Of a stretch of DNA of 64,000 bases, positions 25,786 through 34,845 are shown piece after piece. The stretch lies in the NCBI RefSeq assembly GCF_020480685.1, contig NZ_JAJAFU010000010.1, positions 1 through 64,000 on the forward strand, given 5' to 3'. Positions within the stretch are counted from its first letter, which is position 1. Each line of letters opens with the position of its first letter. The position numbers and the translations under genes are program-made. The notes beneath the pieces are model-generated. The model did not search any database. It saw nothing but the letters and a program-made list of their open reading frames with translations, and was not told the DNA's origin. The DNA is from Deferrivibrio essentukiensis. GTDB taxonomy: Bacteria; Chrysiogenota; Deferribacteres; Deferribacterales; Deferrivibrionaceae.

Positions 25786-27829
25786 CTAAGTTAATCGGCT
25801 TAACTAAAAATGCATCAATTCCTGACAATTTTGCCTTTTGCATATTTCCTGCTTCACCTCTTGAAGAAACAGCAATAATTGGCTTTTCAAACCCTTTTTC
25901 TCTAAGTGTCCTTGCAAGTTCAAAACCGTCCATATCAGGCATTACGATATCTGTAATCAATAGATCAATATCGACCTTTTGTGCGGCATGCATAGCATCA
26001 TTAGGGTTTGAAACTTCCACGGTATCAATCCAACCGGTAGAGGTTAGCAAACGTTTCATAATTTTTCTGTCTGTAGCTGAGTCATCAACAATAAGAGCTT
26101 TTATATTATTGCTATTCTTGTATAAATTCTTCATACTTTTTCTTTTGCTTCTTCGTGGCATCTTTGTGGCTATTTCCATTACTCCAGAGACATCTACTAT
26201 AAGCCTCACCTTGCCGTCCCCCATAATGGTTGCTCCGGCGATACCGACATTGCCTCCCAAGTATTCACCTAAAGACTTAATAACTATTTCTTCCTGCCCT
26301 ACGAGTCTGTCAACAATAAGGCCAATCCTCTTTTCTGCCAAAGCGACTACTACCACATACATATCTTGTGAAAAAGAGCCTTCAAGCTGAAATACTTCAT
26401 CAAGCCTTATAAGGGATAAGACAGAGTCTCTGAGCTTCAAAACTTCTCGCCCTTCAAAACTATGTATTTCGTTGTCATTAATCTTAACAGTTTCAATTAC
26501 TGACACAAGAGGGATTGCGAAAACTTCACCTGATACCTCTACCAAAAGAGCCTGAATAATGGCTAGTGTAAGAGGTAATTTTAATTTGAAAGTAGAGCCT
26601 TTGTTTATTTCAGACTCAATGGTTATTATACCATTGAGTTTTTCAATGTTTGTTTTTACGACATCCATCCCAACGCCACGACCTGAAACACCTGTAACCT
26701 TTTCGGCAGTGGAAAATCCTGGTTTGAATATTAACCCTAAAACCTCTTCTTTGTTGAGATTTTTTGCCTCATCAGGGGTAATAACATCTTTTTCAATAGC
26801 CTTTTGCTTTATTTTTTCAGGGTCAATCCCTTTTCCGTCATCTTTTATTTCAATTACTATGTGATTACCTTCGTGGTAAGCATTAAGCCATACAGTCCCC
26901 TTTTTAGGTTTGCCCTTTTTAACCCTTTCCTCAGGTGATTCAACCCCATGGTCAACGGCGTTTCTAATCATATGTATTAAAGGGTCACCAATCTCTTCAA
27001 CTACTGATTTATCAAGCTCGGTATCCTCTCCGGCAATGACAAGATCTATCTCTTTATTTAAATCTCTGCATAGGTCCCTTACCATTCTTGGGAATTTATT
27101 AAACACTTTCCCAATCGGCACCATCCTGGTTTTCATAACCGCAAGCTGTAGCTCAGTAGTGATTAGTCCAATCTGTGAAGTAGTTTCGGCAAGCTGCTCG
27201 ATTATAAAATCACCTTCATATTTTTTCTCAAGCTCCACCGCAAGCTGTGTGATTCTGTTTCTACTTAAAACAAGCTCACCAACCAGATTCATAAGGGAGT
27301 CAAGTCTTGAAACATCAACCCTGATGGTTTGCTCTATCGCCTTTGTGACCTTTTTAATTTGTGAAGGCTTGTTTACATTTTTTTTAGACTCTTTAGTTTT
27401 ACCAGGCTGCTCTTGAGTTTTTACTGAAGAGGGGGCAACAAGTTTCCCCTCATTAGCTAACTTTAATTTTTTTACGGTTTCATCTATTGACGCTGTATCG
27501 GAATTATTTTTTATATCATCCATTAGCTGTTTGACTACATCGACAAATTCAAGCAAGACATCCATTATCTCTTTTGTTACAGCCATTTCACCTTTACGAA
27601 GCTTATTTAAGATCTCTTCGGCGTGGTGAGTAACGGTTGCCATTTTGTCAAAGCCCAAAAATGAAGATGAACCTTTGATAGTATGAGCGCATCTGAAGAT
27701 TCCATTTAGCAAATCAAGATCATTTTTTCTATGTTCAAGTTCCACAAGGTCTTGGTCTAATTTTTCTATAAGTTCTTCTGATTCGACAATAAAGTCGTTA
27801 ACCAGATCTTGCATGTCATCAAAGCTCAT
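25736..27829 (-). CDS. cheA: Chemotaxis histidine kinase CheA with C-terminal receiver domain
   Basis: A 697-aa hybrid kinase. The HPt domain carries phospho-acceptor His49 in CAHTIKGSSSFLGF. A short linker replaces most of the P2 domain. Then come the dimerisation domain (from TIRVDVSRLDSLMNLVGELV), the HATPase (HMIRNAVDHGVE, KGRGVGMDVVK-type SGRGVGMDVV), a CheW-like domain (about 440-570), and a REC domain from residue 577 (KALIVDDSATDRKI, LLITDIVMPDMDG). The fused receiver may act as a phosphate sink. No separate cheW or receptor is present in the window. Confidence 0.94.
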   Translation of the reverse strand: MSFDDMQDLVNDFIVESEELIEKLDQDLVELEHRKNDLDLLNGIFRCAHTIKGSSSFLGFDKMATVTHHAEEILNKLRKGEMAVTKEIMDVLLEFVDVVKQLMDDIKNNSDTASIDETVKKLKLANEGKLVAPSSVKTQEQPGKTKESKKNVNKPSQIKKVTKAIEQTIRVDVSRLDSLMNLVGELVLSRNRITQLAVELEKKYEGDFIIEQLAETTSQIGLITTELQLAVMKTRMVPIGKVFNKFPRMVRDLCRDLNKEIDLVIAGEDTELDKSVVEEIGDPLIHMIRNAVDHGVESPEERVKKGKPKKGTVWLNAYHEGNHIVIEIKDDGKGIDPEKIKQKAIEKDVITPDEAKNLNKEEVLGLIFKPGFSTAEKVTGVSGRGVGMDVVKTNIEKLNGIITIESEINKGSTFKLKLPLTLAIIQALLVEVSGEVFAIPLVSVIETVKINDNEIHSFEGREVLKLRDSVLSLIRLDEVFQLEGSFSQDMYVVVVALAEKRIGLIVDRLVGQEEIVIKSLGEYLGGNVGIAGATIMGDGKVRLIVDVSGVMEIATKMPRRSKRKSMKNLYKNSNNIKALIVDDSATDRKIMKRLLTSTGWIDTVEVSNPNDAMHAAQKVDIDLLITDIVMPDMDGFELARTLREKGFEKPIIAVSSRGEAGNMQKAKLSGIDAFLVKPINLDEMVAKINSLVQKTNV

Positions 27830-27840
27830 ATTTGCCCCCT

Positions 27841-28476
27841 TTAATTGCCAAACTCTTTCAAAAGAGCGTCAACTATATCTTGATCATTTAGGATTTCATC
27901 TATATTTCCGGCTCTGTTTAGAGTATCAACATCTATTTTATTATCTTTTAATCCAAGTTTAATAACAAGCTCACCTATTTTTCTTTCCAAGACTTTTATT
28001 ATTCTTATAAGCTTGTCAATCTTTTGTTTGGAGATGTCCTGAAATTCTAAAGAGGCAATCATATCAAAAGATACATCTTGCCCTTCAATTGTCTTGTCTA
28101 ATATTCTATCAATAACTCCAAGGGCATGTTCAAAATCCCCTGAATGGACATAATCTTTTAAAAGCTTAATGTTTTCTTTTACTTCATCTATGATAAAATT
28201 AATATTATCAGACAGATTTAAAATTTCTTCAGAAGCTTTTTTTGTATCATTTATAACTTCTGTTAGTACTTTTTCAAATAATGGTAAATCATCAAAAGAG
28301 TCTTCCACTGTATTGCTTACTTCAGAAAGTGTTTTAACAGCATCGCTAAAATATTTTGCTATTTCAAAAAGCTCACTTTCAGGGCTAATAGAAATATTTG
28401 TTATATCGTATTCGCCACTGTTAATCTTTTTGGCTATTTCAATAAGTTCGCCAATATCCTTTAACTCTTCAGCCAT
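27841..28476 (-). CDS. cheZ: CheZ-family CheY-P phosphatase
   Basis: A 211-aa helical protein. The decisive feature is SLEFQDISKQKIDKL: the catalytic Asp147 and Gln151 have the same spacing (D-x3-Q) as in E. coli CheZ (FQDLTGQ). The rest is predicted coiled hairpin, and the C-terminal tail (DIVDALLKEFG) resembles the CheY-binding peptide of CheZ. It lies 3 nt from cheY and 12 nt from cheA, as expected for a CheY dephosphorylation module. Confidence 0.82.
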   Translation of the reverse strand: MAEELKDIGELIEIAKKINSGEYDITNISISPESELFEIAKYFSDAVKTLSEVSNTVEDSFDDLPLFEKVLTEVINDTKKASEEILNLSDNINFIIDEVKENIKLLKDYVHSGDFEHALGVIDRILDKTIEGQDVSFDMIASLEFQDISKQKIDKLIRIIKVLERKIGELVIKLGLKDNKIDVDTLNRAGNIDEILNDQDIVDALLKEFGN

Positions 28477-28478
28477 AA

Positions 28479-28856
28479 TTAAAGTCCCAAGAGCTTAAAC
28501 ACTTTCTCCTGTAAAATATCGGGAGTGAAAGGCTTAACCACGTAGTTATTGACTCCGCTTTTAAGAGCTGTGAGTATATCCTCTTTTGCAGCTTCTGTGG
28601 TGACCATTAAAATAGGTATCTCCTTGTACTGATCTTTAGCTCTTAAAGTTTTTACAAAAGTAAGCCCATCCATCTCAGGCATATTCCAGTCAGTAATGAT
28701 TAAGTCTACATTGTTTTGTGCTAAAACTTCTAGTGCTTCAATACCGTTGCCGGCTTCCAATATATTTGAAAAACCGATTTTTATAAGTGTATTTTTTATA
28801 ATACGTCTCATTGTGGATGAATCATCAACAGTAATGATTCTGTGGTCGTAGGCCAT
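28479..28856 (-). CDS. cheY: Chemotaxis response regulator CheY
   Basis: A 125-aa stand-alone receiver domain. Phosphorylation Asp56 in DLIITDWNMPEMDG, acidic pair Asp11-Asp12, the switch Thr in VTTEAAK and Lys in VVKPF are all present. DWNMPEMDG is the wording typical of motor-binding CheY. Strong AAGGAGG precedes the ATG. A 69-nt gap separates it from the fliN/fliY gene; a TATAAT there (28890-28895, minus strand) may give an internal promoter. Confidence 0.95.
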   Translation of the reverse strand: MAYDHRIITVDDSSTMRRIIKNTLIKIGFSNILEAGNGIEALEVLAQNNVDLIITDWNMPEMDGLTFVKTLRAKDQYKEIPILMVTTEAAKEDILTALKSGVNNYVVKPFTPDILQEKVFKLLGL

Positions 28857-28925
28857 TATTTCCTCCTTGGAAAAACTTGTATTTGTCTAATTATAACTAA
28901 AATATTCAAATTTTAAATATAAATT

Positions 28926-29828
28926 TTATGCATCCCTTAATTTTTTTAATCTTTCTTCGCGGCTGATAATCTCTTTTATCCTGATTCCAAAGAATCCGTC
29001 TACAATAACTACTTCACCCCTTGCAATCGGCTTGTTATTTACCAATAGCTCTATAGGCTCATCAGCATAGTTGTCAAGCTCAATAATATTACCTGGGCCT
29101 ATCCCCACAATATCTTTCAAAAACATTTTTGTAGAGCCTATCCTTACACTGACAGGGATTTCAACATCAAGAAGCATCTCTATATTTCCGTCATAAGACT
29201 GCGCAAAGCTATTTGATGATTTTTTAGGGGTATCCTCAAATCCGGGCATGTCATCAAAATCAAAATCGTTATCTTGTGTATTCTCTTGTTCTTTACCCAA
29301 AATATTTTTTATTGAATCTGAAATAACCAGTTGGTAAACCTCTTCATTATTATCGTATGAAATTTTATAGTTTTGAACTAACAAATCACTATCTATTGTT
29401 ATTTTTTCTATTTTTTCAACTTTAGTAACTTCAAATGAAATTTTAGTCCCAAATTTTTCTTGAAATGGGACATTTACCGCTGATACCCCTTGTGATGCAA
29501 GCTCTTTTACTGCATCTATTAAATCAGGATTCAAATCATCTGCCCCGTTCCCTTCACCCATAAGCATAATGTCAGCAAAAGCCGTTATTAATTTAATATC
29601 AAATATTAACAGTCCGTTGACACTGTTTCCTTTATCACTGAAATATATTCCTGCCTTCCCTTTACTTTCATTTTCAACTGTTTCAGCATCCGATTCAAAA
29701 ATATCCGCAACCTCATAAATTAGAGGCTTACTTATTATCGTGCCTACACTGTTTGAAAATACTTCCCCAAATAAGTCAAAAAATTTGTAAAGGTTACTAT
29801 CTCTGTTCGGTTGTAATTGATTTTTCAC
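28926..29828 (-). CDS. fliN: Flagellar motor switch protein FliN/FliY
   Basis: A 300-aa protein of the C-ring. The C-terminal 80 residues are the FliN SpoA domain (MLLDVEIPVSVRIGSTKMFL, VGIGPGNIIELDNYADEP). The N-terminal 170 residues form a CheC/CheX-like domain (GLLIFDIKLITAFADIMLMG, LIDAVKELASQGVS), so the architecture is that of FliY. Whether the CheC part still hydrolyses CheY-P is unclear, because the canonical E-x2-N motif is not obvious. The start is GTG at 29828 with GGAG upstream, overlapping the fliM stop by 32 nt. Confidence 0.9.
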   Translation of the reverse strand: MKNQLQPNRDSNLYKFFDLFGEVFSNSVGTIISKPLIYEVADIFESDAETVENESKGKAGIYFSDKGNSVNGLLIFDIKLITAFADIMLMGEGNGADDLNPDLIDAVKELASQGVSAVNVPFQEKFGTKISFEVTKVEKIEKITIDSDLLVQNYKISYDNNEEVYQLVISDSIKNILGKEQENTQDNDFDFDDMPGFEDTPKKSSNSFAQSYDGNIEMLLDVEIPVSVRIGSTKMFLKDIVGIGPGNIIELDNYADEPIELLVNNKPIARGEVVIVDGFFGIRIKEIISREERLKKLRDA

Positions 29829-30816
29829 TGCTTAACTCCGCAATAATCTTTTTTATTTTTATCCCTTTTTTCACTCCCACAATACCAGGCTCTCCAAGAA
29901 AACTTTCCAAGTTGTTAACATTTACCTTAATATCTTGATTTGACTTTCTATCAAGTACAACCACATCGTCAGTAGCAAGGTCAAGGATTTCTTGAACTAA
30001 CAGGGTTGTTTTACCAAGCTCAGCATAGACAGGAATTTTAATTTCTTGCAATAGCTCAATAATTTTACTTTCGTGCTGTCCACCTTTCATCTTTTTGGCT
30101 CCGATAAGCCAATCTTGAGAGTTTATTTTACCAAGTATAGGCTCTAAAGTAATTGCAGGCAGACATAAATTTATCATCCCGGTAACTTCTCCGAATTTCA
30201 CCTCAAATACTACAAGTACGACCACTTCGTTTTGAGCAACAATTTGGACAACTTGAGGACTGTTTTCACTTATTTCTCTTTTAAATTTGATGTTAGGGAT
30301 AATTTGTTTCCATATATCTTCAAGCTCATTAAGTATCAGAGCAATAACACTTTGTATAATATTTTGTTCTAAAGATGTCATTTCGCGAATTTTATATAAA
30401 GGCTGACCTGGACCTCCTAATAGCTTATCAACTATAGGGAAAACGATAGATGGATTTATTTCAAGAACGGCATTTCCTTCGAGCGGTATCATACTTATTA
30501 CATTAAAGCTTGTTGGGTCAGGTAGTGACATTAGAAATTCACCATAGGTCATTTGGTCTACACTTACCAAATTTATATCTGTTATTGTCCTTAAGTAATT
30601 TGAAAATACGGAGCTGAAGTTTCTGGCAAATTTATCGTGTAAGTTTCTAATAGAGCGCAACTGTTCTTTTGAGACCCTGTCAGGTCTTCTAAAATCGTAG
30701 ACGGATACTTTTTTAGGGACATAGCTTAAAGTATCTTCCTGCTTTTCTTCAATGCCGTCTACTGCGACAGTCGATAGTAGAGCATCAATTTCTTCTTGGC
30801 TTAAAATATCTGCCAC
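29797..30816 (-). CDS. fliM: Flagellar motor switch protein FliM
   Basis: A 339-aa C-ring protein that binds CheY-P. The N-terminal peptide LSQEEIDALL (residues 5-14) is the conserved CheY-P docking motif. DFRRPDRVSKEQLRSIRNLH and the middle CheC-like domain with GGPGQPLYKIREMTSLEQN follow, and the C-terminal SpoA domain contains IPVYAELGKTTLLVQEIL. It is full length and lies 20 nt downstream of cheB. Confidence 0.95.
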   Translation of the reverse strand: MADILSQEEIDALLSTVAVDGIEEKQEDTLSYVPKKVSVYDFRRPDRVSKEQLRSIRNLHDKFARNFSSVFSNYLRTITDINLVSVDQMTYGEFLMSLPDPTSFNVISMIPLEGNAVLEINPSIVFPIVDKLLGGPGQPLYKIREMTSLEQNIIQSVIALILNELEDIWKQIIPNIKFKREISENSPQVVQIVAQNEVVVLVVFEVKFGEVTGMINLCLPAITLEPILGKINSQDWLIGAKKMKGGQHESKIIELLQEIKIPVYAELGKTTLLVQEILDLATDDVVVLDRKSNQDIKVNVNNLESFLGEPGIVGVKKGIKIKKIIAELSSEKSITTEQR

Positions 30817-30836
30817 ATAGACTCCTTAATGTAAAT

Positions 30837-31892
30837 TTACTTGCAATAGTTGATAATGGTATTTGCAATGGATTCAAGTGGTACAACTTCATCTGCAATA
30901 CCAGCTTCAACTACAGCTCTTGGCATACCGTAAACTACGCATGTTTCTTGGTTTTGAGCTATAACAGCACCGCCCAAACCTTTTAACTTTTGTAAGCCTT
31001 TCAATCCGTCACTTCCCATACCGGTCATTATTACTCCTAAAGCATCCCGTCCAAAATTTTCTGCAACGGACTCCACCATAACATCCACACTCGGAATGTG
31101 CAGCATATTAGATGGTTCATTAGTCACATCTGTATAATAATTCGTCCCAATTTTTTTAATCTTTAGATGAAATCCGCCTTTTGCAATGTAAACTATATTT
31201 GGTTCAAGCTTTTCTTTCCCTTGAGCTTCAACAACTGTAAGCTGACTAAGCGTGTTTAGTCTGTTTGCAAGTGAAGCTGTAAAATTAGGTGGCATATGTT
31301 GGACAACCAGTACAGGCTTGTTTAATGATGACGGAAGCAGCGGTATAACCTTTTGCAAAGACTGGGGACCACCCGTTGAGGTGCCAATAGCTACTATTCT
31401 TTTATTACCGCTACCGGCTTTTACAGCAGTAGGTGTAAATGTAGTTTTAGGCTGTATTGATTGTTTCGGTTTAGCAGTTGGTATTCTAAAATGTTTTTTC
31501 GTTGCAAATTGTCTAATTTTTTCGATAATTTGATCTTCCAGCTTCATTACACCGAAACTTGCAAATGACTTATCTTTTGTCAGAAAGTCAACTGCACCAA
31601 GTTCAAGCGCTTTTATAGTGGCTTCAGCCCCTTCGGAAGTAAGTGAACTTACCATAATAACAGAAGTAGGGCATTTTGACATAATTTGACTTAGAGCCTC
31701 AAGTCCATCCATAATAGGCATTTCAATATCAAGGGTGATAACATCAGGTCTTAACTTTTCGGCAAGCTCGACAGCCTCTTTACCGTTTCTTCCAAAACCA
31801 ACAATTTGTATGTCAGGTGCTTTTTGTAACATGTTTTCAATCGCTTTTCTCATAAAAGCGGAATCATCGACTACAAGCAGTCTAATTGCCAT
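30837..31892 (-). CDS. cheB: Protein-glutamate methylesterase CheB
   Basis: A 351-aa two-domain response regulator: receiver (Asp55 in VITLDIEMPIMDG) and C-terminal methylesterase with IGTSTGGPQSLQKVIP (catalytic Ser), QHMPPNFTASLANRL (His) and VIMTGMGSDGLKG (Asp). It removes the methyl groups that CheR adds. The ATG overlaps the fliA stop by 11 nt, with AAAGGGG upstream. Confidence 0.95.
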   Translation of the reverse strand: MAIRLLVVDDSAFMRKAIENMLQKAPDIQIVGFGRNGKEAVELAEKLRPDVITLDIEMPIMDGLEALSQIMSKCPTSVIMVSSLTSEGAEATIKALELGAVDFLTKDKSFASFGVMKLEDQIIEKIRQFATKKHFRIPTAKPKQSIQPKTTFTPTAVKAGSGNKRIVAIGTSTGGPQSLQKVIPLLPSSLNKPVLVVQHMPPNFTASLANRLNTLSQLTVVEAQGKEKLEPNIVYIAKGGFHLKIKKIGTNYYTDVTNEPSNMLHIPSVDVMVESVAENFGRDALGVIMTGMGSDGLKGLQKLKGLGGAVIAQNQETCVVYGMPRAVVEAGIADEVVPLESIANTIINYCK

Positions 31893-32622
31893 AGAATGCC
31901 CCTTTCAATCTTTTTTTCAGTTTTGCCACAGCTGCTGAATGTATTTGCGAAGTTCTCGATTCGGTTATATTTAATACTTCACCTATTTCTTTCATTGTAA
32001 GCTCTTCATAATAATATAATGTAATTACAGCTTTTTCTTTTTCGTTAAGCTTGTCAATTGCATCTGATAATAAACCTATAAGCTCTTCTTTTTCAATAGC
32101 TTCTTCAGGATTTAGAAAAGTTCCTTTTATAAAGTCTACCAGGTCTGTTTCATTATCATCCCCTACAGAGTTGTTTAGACTAATAACCTGGTTGTTTTCA
32201 AGAACTTGTAACAAGTTAAAAACTTCATCAAGTTCCATATTAGTATATTCTGCAAGCTCTTCTGCGTTAGGTTTTCTTCCTAATTTAGTAGAAAGTTCAG
32301 CTATCTTTGTTTCAAGAGATTTTACTTTTGTTCTAAGGTTTCTCGGTAAGACATCCATTTGCCTCAGGGCGTCTAAAATTGCCCCTTTAATCCTTCTTTC
32401 AGCAAATGCTTTAAATTCAACATTTCTTGACTTATCAAATCGTTTAAAGCTTTCAACCAGTCCCAGACATGCGGCTGAATAAAGTTCGTCAAGGTCTACC
32501 GATGAGGGTAAAGTTTGGGAGATTCTGATTACCCAGCTTTTTATTTTAGGGATAAACTCTTCAGCGAGAGTATTTTGGTCTTCAGCGGAAATTTTATCTA
32601 AATATTTATCATAACCTGTCAC
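31882..32622 (-). CDS. fliA: Flagellar sigma factor FliA (sigma-28)
   Basis: A 246-aa sigma-70-family factor for late flagellar genes. Region 2 contains DELYSAACLGLVESFKRFD and the sigma-28 segment RRIKGAILDALRQMDVLPR. Region 3 includes LSTKLGRKPNAEELAEY, and region 4 ends with EKAVITLYYYEELTMKEIGE then LNITESRTSQIHS. It lies between flhG and cheB as in many bacteria. No flgM (anti-sigma-28) is seen in the window. Confidence 0.95.
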   Translation of the reverse strand: MTGYDKYLDKISAEDQNTLAEEFIPKIKSWVIRISQTLPSSVDLDELYSAACLGLVESFKRFDKSRNVEFKAFAERRIKGAILDALRQMDVLPRNLRTKVKSLETKIAELSTKLGRKPNAEELAEYTNMELDEVFNLLQVLENNQVISLNNSVGDDNETDLVDFIKGTFLNPEEAIEKEELIGLLSDAIDKLNEKEKAVITLYYYEELTMKEIGEVLNITESRTSQIHSAAVAKLKKRLKGAFYGN

Positions 32623-32825
32623 AGAAGCTTCCTGTATGTATTAAAAATATCTTCAATATAGCCAAAAATAATTTTTGACACAATGTAAACTACTATAAAG
32701 AGAATAAAATCTTTTACAATGTATTCAAAATTAATTTCAAAATATACGATATATTTATACAAAAAAGAAACAATAAATGCGATAGAGGCCACAAGAAAAG
32801 CAAAATGTTTGTATAATCCGGTCAT
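32619..32825 (-). CDS. Small membrane protein between flhG and fliA
   Basis: A 68-aa hydrophobic protein with two predicted membrane helices (residues about 8-26 and 38-56), overlapping both neighbours by 4 nt. The tight coupling in both directions argues that it is translated. I do not recognise the family. Proteins of this type occur at the same position in other flagellar operons, but no role is established. Confidence 0.55.
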   Translation of the reverse strand: MTGLYKHFAFLVASIAFIVSFLYKYIVYFEINFEYIVKDFILFIVVYIVSKIIFGYIEDIFNTYRKLL

Positions 32826-33670
32826 GATACAAGCCTCCTTAATATATCTTTTAAGCTAATGTTATTTTTGGGAATTTCAACGGTAATCCCGTTTAGCTTT
32901 TGCAAAACTGCTGATAAATCTTTTATATAAACGGAATTTGGATTAAATACCGCAAGAGGTTGCTGCTTTTTTACCGATTTAATAATATTAGTATCCTCTC
33001 TGAGGTAACCAAGAAAATTTATGTTTATTTTAAGAAACTTATCAATTATTTTTTGTAAATTGTCAAATAGTGCGTTTGCTGCCTTTTCGTCAGTTATTCT
33101 GTTTATTACAAGGTTTATCTCTTTTATGCCGTAATCTTTGTTGGCCACTTTGATAAGTGCATATGCGTCGGTTATTGCTGTCGGCTCAGCTTGGGTTAAA
33201 ATTATGTTGTAGTCGGAAATCGCAACAAACTTCATTACGTTTTCAGAAATACCTGCACCTGCATCAAAGATGATATATTCATATTTTTCATCAATATAGA
33301 CAAAAATCTCAATTAATTTTTCAAAATCTTCTTCCGAGATAGAAGCAAGCTTTGAAAAACCGCTTGATGCCGGGATTACGTCAAATCCGTAGTTTGAAGT
33401 CGTGATTAACTCTTTTGGAGAGAGATTTTTTTCAAAATAGTCAATAATGGTATTTTTGGGACTTAAATTAAGTAATATGTCAACATTTGCTAACCCCAAG
33501 TCCGCATCAAACAAGAGGACTTTTTTTCCGTTTTTTGCTAGCAGGTAGGCAAAGTTTACTGAGAAATTAGTTTTTCCGACTCCACCTTTGCCGCTGGAAA
33601 CGGTAATATACTTAGCCTTCTTTTTCCTTTCCCAGGCTATCTTTCTTAGTTGTTGTGCCTGATCTGCCAT
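32822..33670 (-). CDS. flhG: Flagellar number regulator FlhG (MinD-like ATPase)
   Basis: A MinD/ParA-type ATPase of about 282 aa that controls flagellar number with FlhF. The deviant Walker A SSGKGGVGKTNFSVNFAYLL is near the start, with LLFDADLGLANVDILLNL (switch) and YEYIIFDAGAGISENV (Walker B). I prefer the ATG at 33670, which overlaps the flhF stop (TAATG) and has GGAG 6 nt upstream. An in-frame ATG at 33682 is possible. The C-terminus has an amphipathic segment (LKDILRRLV) that could bind membrane as in MinD. Confidence 0.92.
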   Translation of the reverse strand: MADQAQQLRKIAWERKKKAKYITVSSGKGGVGKTNFSVNFAYLLAKNGKKVLLFDADLGLANVDILLNLSPKNTIIDYFEKNLSPKELITTSNYGFDVIPASSGFSKLASISEEDFEKLIEIFVYIDEKYEYIIFDAGAGISENVMKFVAISDYNIILTQAEPTAITDAYALIKVANKDYGIKEINLVINRITDEKAANALFDNLQKIIDKFLKININFLGYLREDTNIIKSVKKQQPLAVFNPNSVYIKDLSAVLQKLNGITVEIPKNNISLKDILRRLVS

Positions 33671-34845
33671 TAACTTCTCCATAAATTCGGTATTTCGTTG
33701 AAGATAAATTTAGCAATCTTTTTGCCATCCGGAATTTCCATATCTTCGGGTACGTTTTGACCATTTGTCATGAGAAGTATCGGGACTTTTTTTAAGATAG
33801 GAAGACTTGCCAGACTTCCAAAATATCTTGTTTCATCAAGCTTTGTAAATATTAGGTAATCAGGGCTTAATTTTGAATATCTGTTAAAAGTGTCACCCAG
33901 CTCACTATGGTTTGAGCTCATTGAGAGCACTAAAGCCACATTTATCAAAGGATTAATGGTAAGAAAACTTTTCAGGTCGTCAATCTGTGCTGTGTCATAT
34001 TGGCTTCTACCCATCGTATCAAGGAGTATGTATTCATAATCTTCAAATTCCAAAATTATTTCATTTAATTCTGTGGGGCTACTTGCAACTCTTAACGGGA
34101 CATCAATTATTTCCGCATAGCTCTTTAACTGCTCTACGGCACCGATTCTAAATGTGTCTATCGAAATAAGTGCAACAGATTTTTGTAATTTGAGGGCAAG
34201 GTTAGCGGCAATTTTTGCCACAGTGGTAGTTTTCCCCACGCCGGTCGGGCCGACAAGTGCCAAAACTTTTTTCTTTAAAGATGAGAAATAACTCTTTTCC
34301 GTAGGTATCAAGTCACCAAATAGCTGAGCAGCAATACTTTTTATCTGCAAATGTGTGGAATTTTCAGGAATACGGTTTTCTATCTTTTTGAGAAACTTAT
34401 AACTGAGGACATCATCCACTTCGTTTTTTATCATAATATTATAGACTTCTTGTAATGATTTTGGCAAATCAAGAGCAATATTTTCAGAAATTGCAGTTTT
34501 CATTTCACTGATTTGCTTCTTGATTTCATTCATATCGTTAAGAAGCATTTCAAACTTATTAAGCCCCAAAGAGTTTATTATATCAGTAATTTTACTTATA
34601 TCTGCACTATCGTCCGTATTTTTTTCAGGTGCAGGATTATAATTTTCTTTCGGTTTTTTTACTTCCCTTTTGGCTGTATAATCTATGGCAGCGGTGACTT
34701 CAATCATTGGCCTTGAAAAAAGTCCGAAGCTGCCATTTTTTACAATTTTTCTTGTGGATAAGATAACTGCATCAGGTCCAAGCTCTTTTTTGATAAGTGC
34801 CATCGCCTCTTTCATATCATAAACTTCATACTTTTTTATTTTCAT
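33670..34845 (-). CDS. flhF: Flagellar SRP-type GTPase FlhF
   Basis: A 391-aa SRP-family GTPase that recruits the first flagellar parts to the pole. The variable N-domain begins MKIKKYEVYDMKEAMALIKK and includes LGPDAVILSTRKI. The NG domain starts at about 170, with G1 ALVGPTGVGKTTTVAKIA, G2-like IDTFRIGAVEQLKSYA, G3 YILLDTMGRSQYD and G4 FTKLDET. It overlaps the flhA stop by 4 nt and flhG by 1-13 nt, the usual flhA-flhF-flhG order. Confidence 0.95.
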   Translation of the reverse strand: MKIKKYEVYDMKEAMALIKKELGPDAVILSTRKIVKNGSFGLFSRPMIEVTAAIDYTAKREVKKPKENYNPAPEKNTDDSADISKITDIINSLGLNKFEMLLNDMNEIKKQISEMKTAISENIALDLPKSLQEVYNIMIKNEVDDVLSYKFLKKIENRIPENSTHLQIKSIAAQLFGDLIPTEKSYFSSLKKKVLALVGPTGVGKTTTVAKIAANLALKLQKSVALISIDTFRIGAVEQLKSYAEIIDVPLRVASSPTELNEIILEFEDYEYILLDTMGRSQYDTAQIDDLKSFLTINPLINVALVLSMSSNHSELGDTFNRYSKLSPDYLIFTKLDETRYFGSLASLPILKKVPILLMTNGQNVPEDMEIPDGKKIAKFIFNEIPNLWRS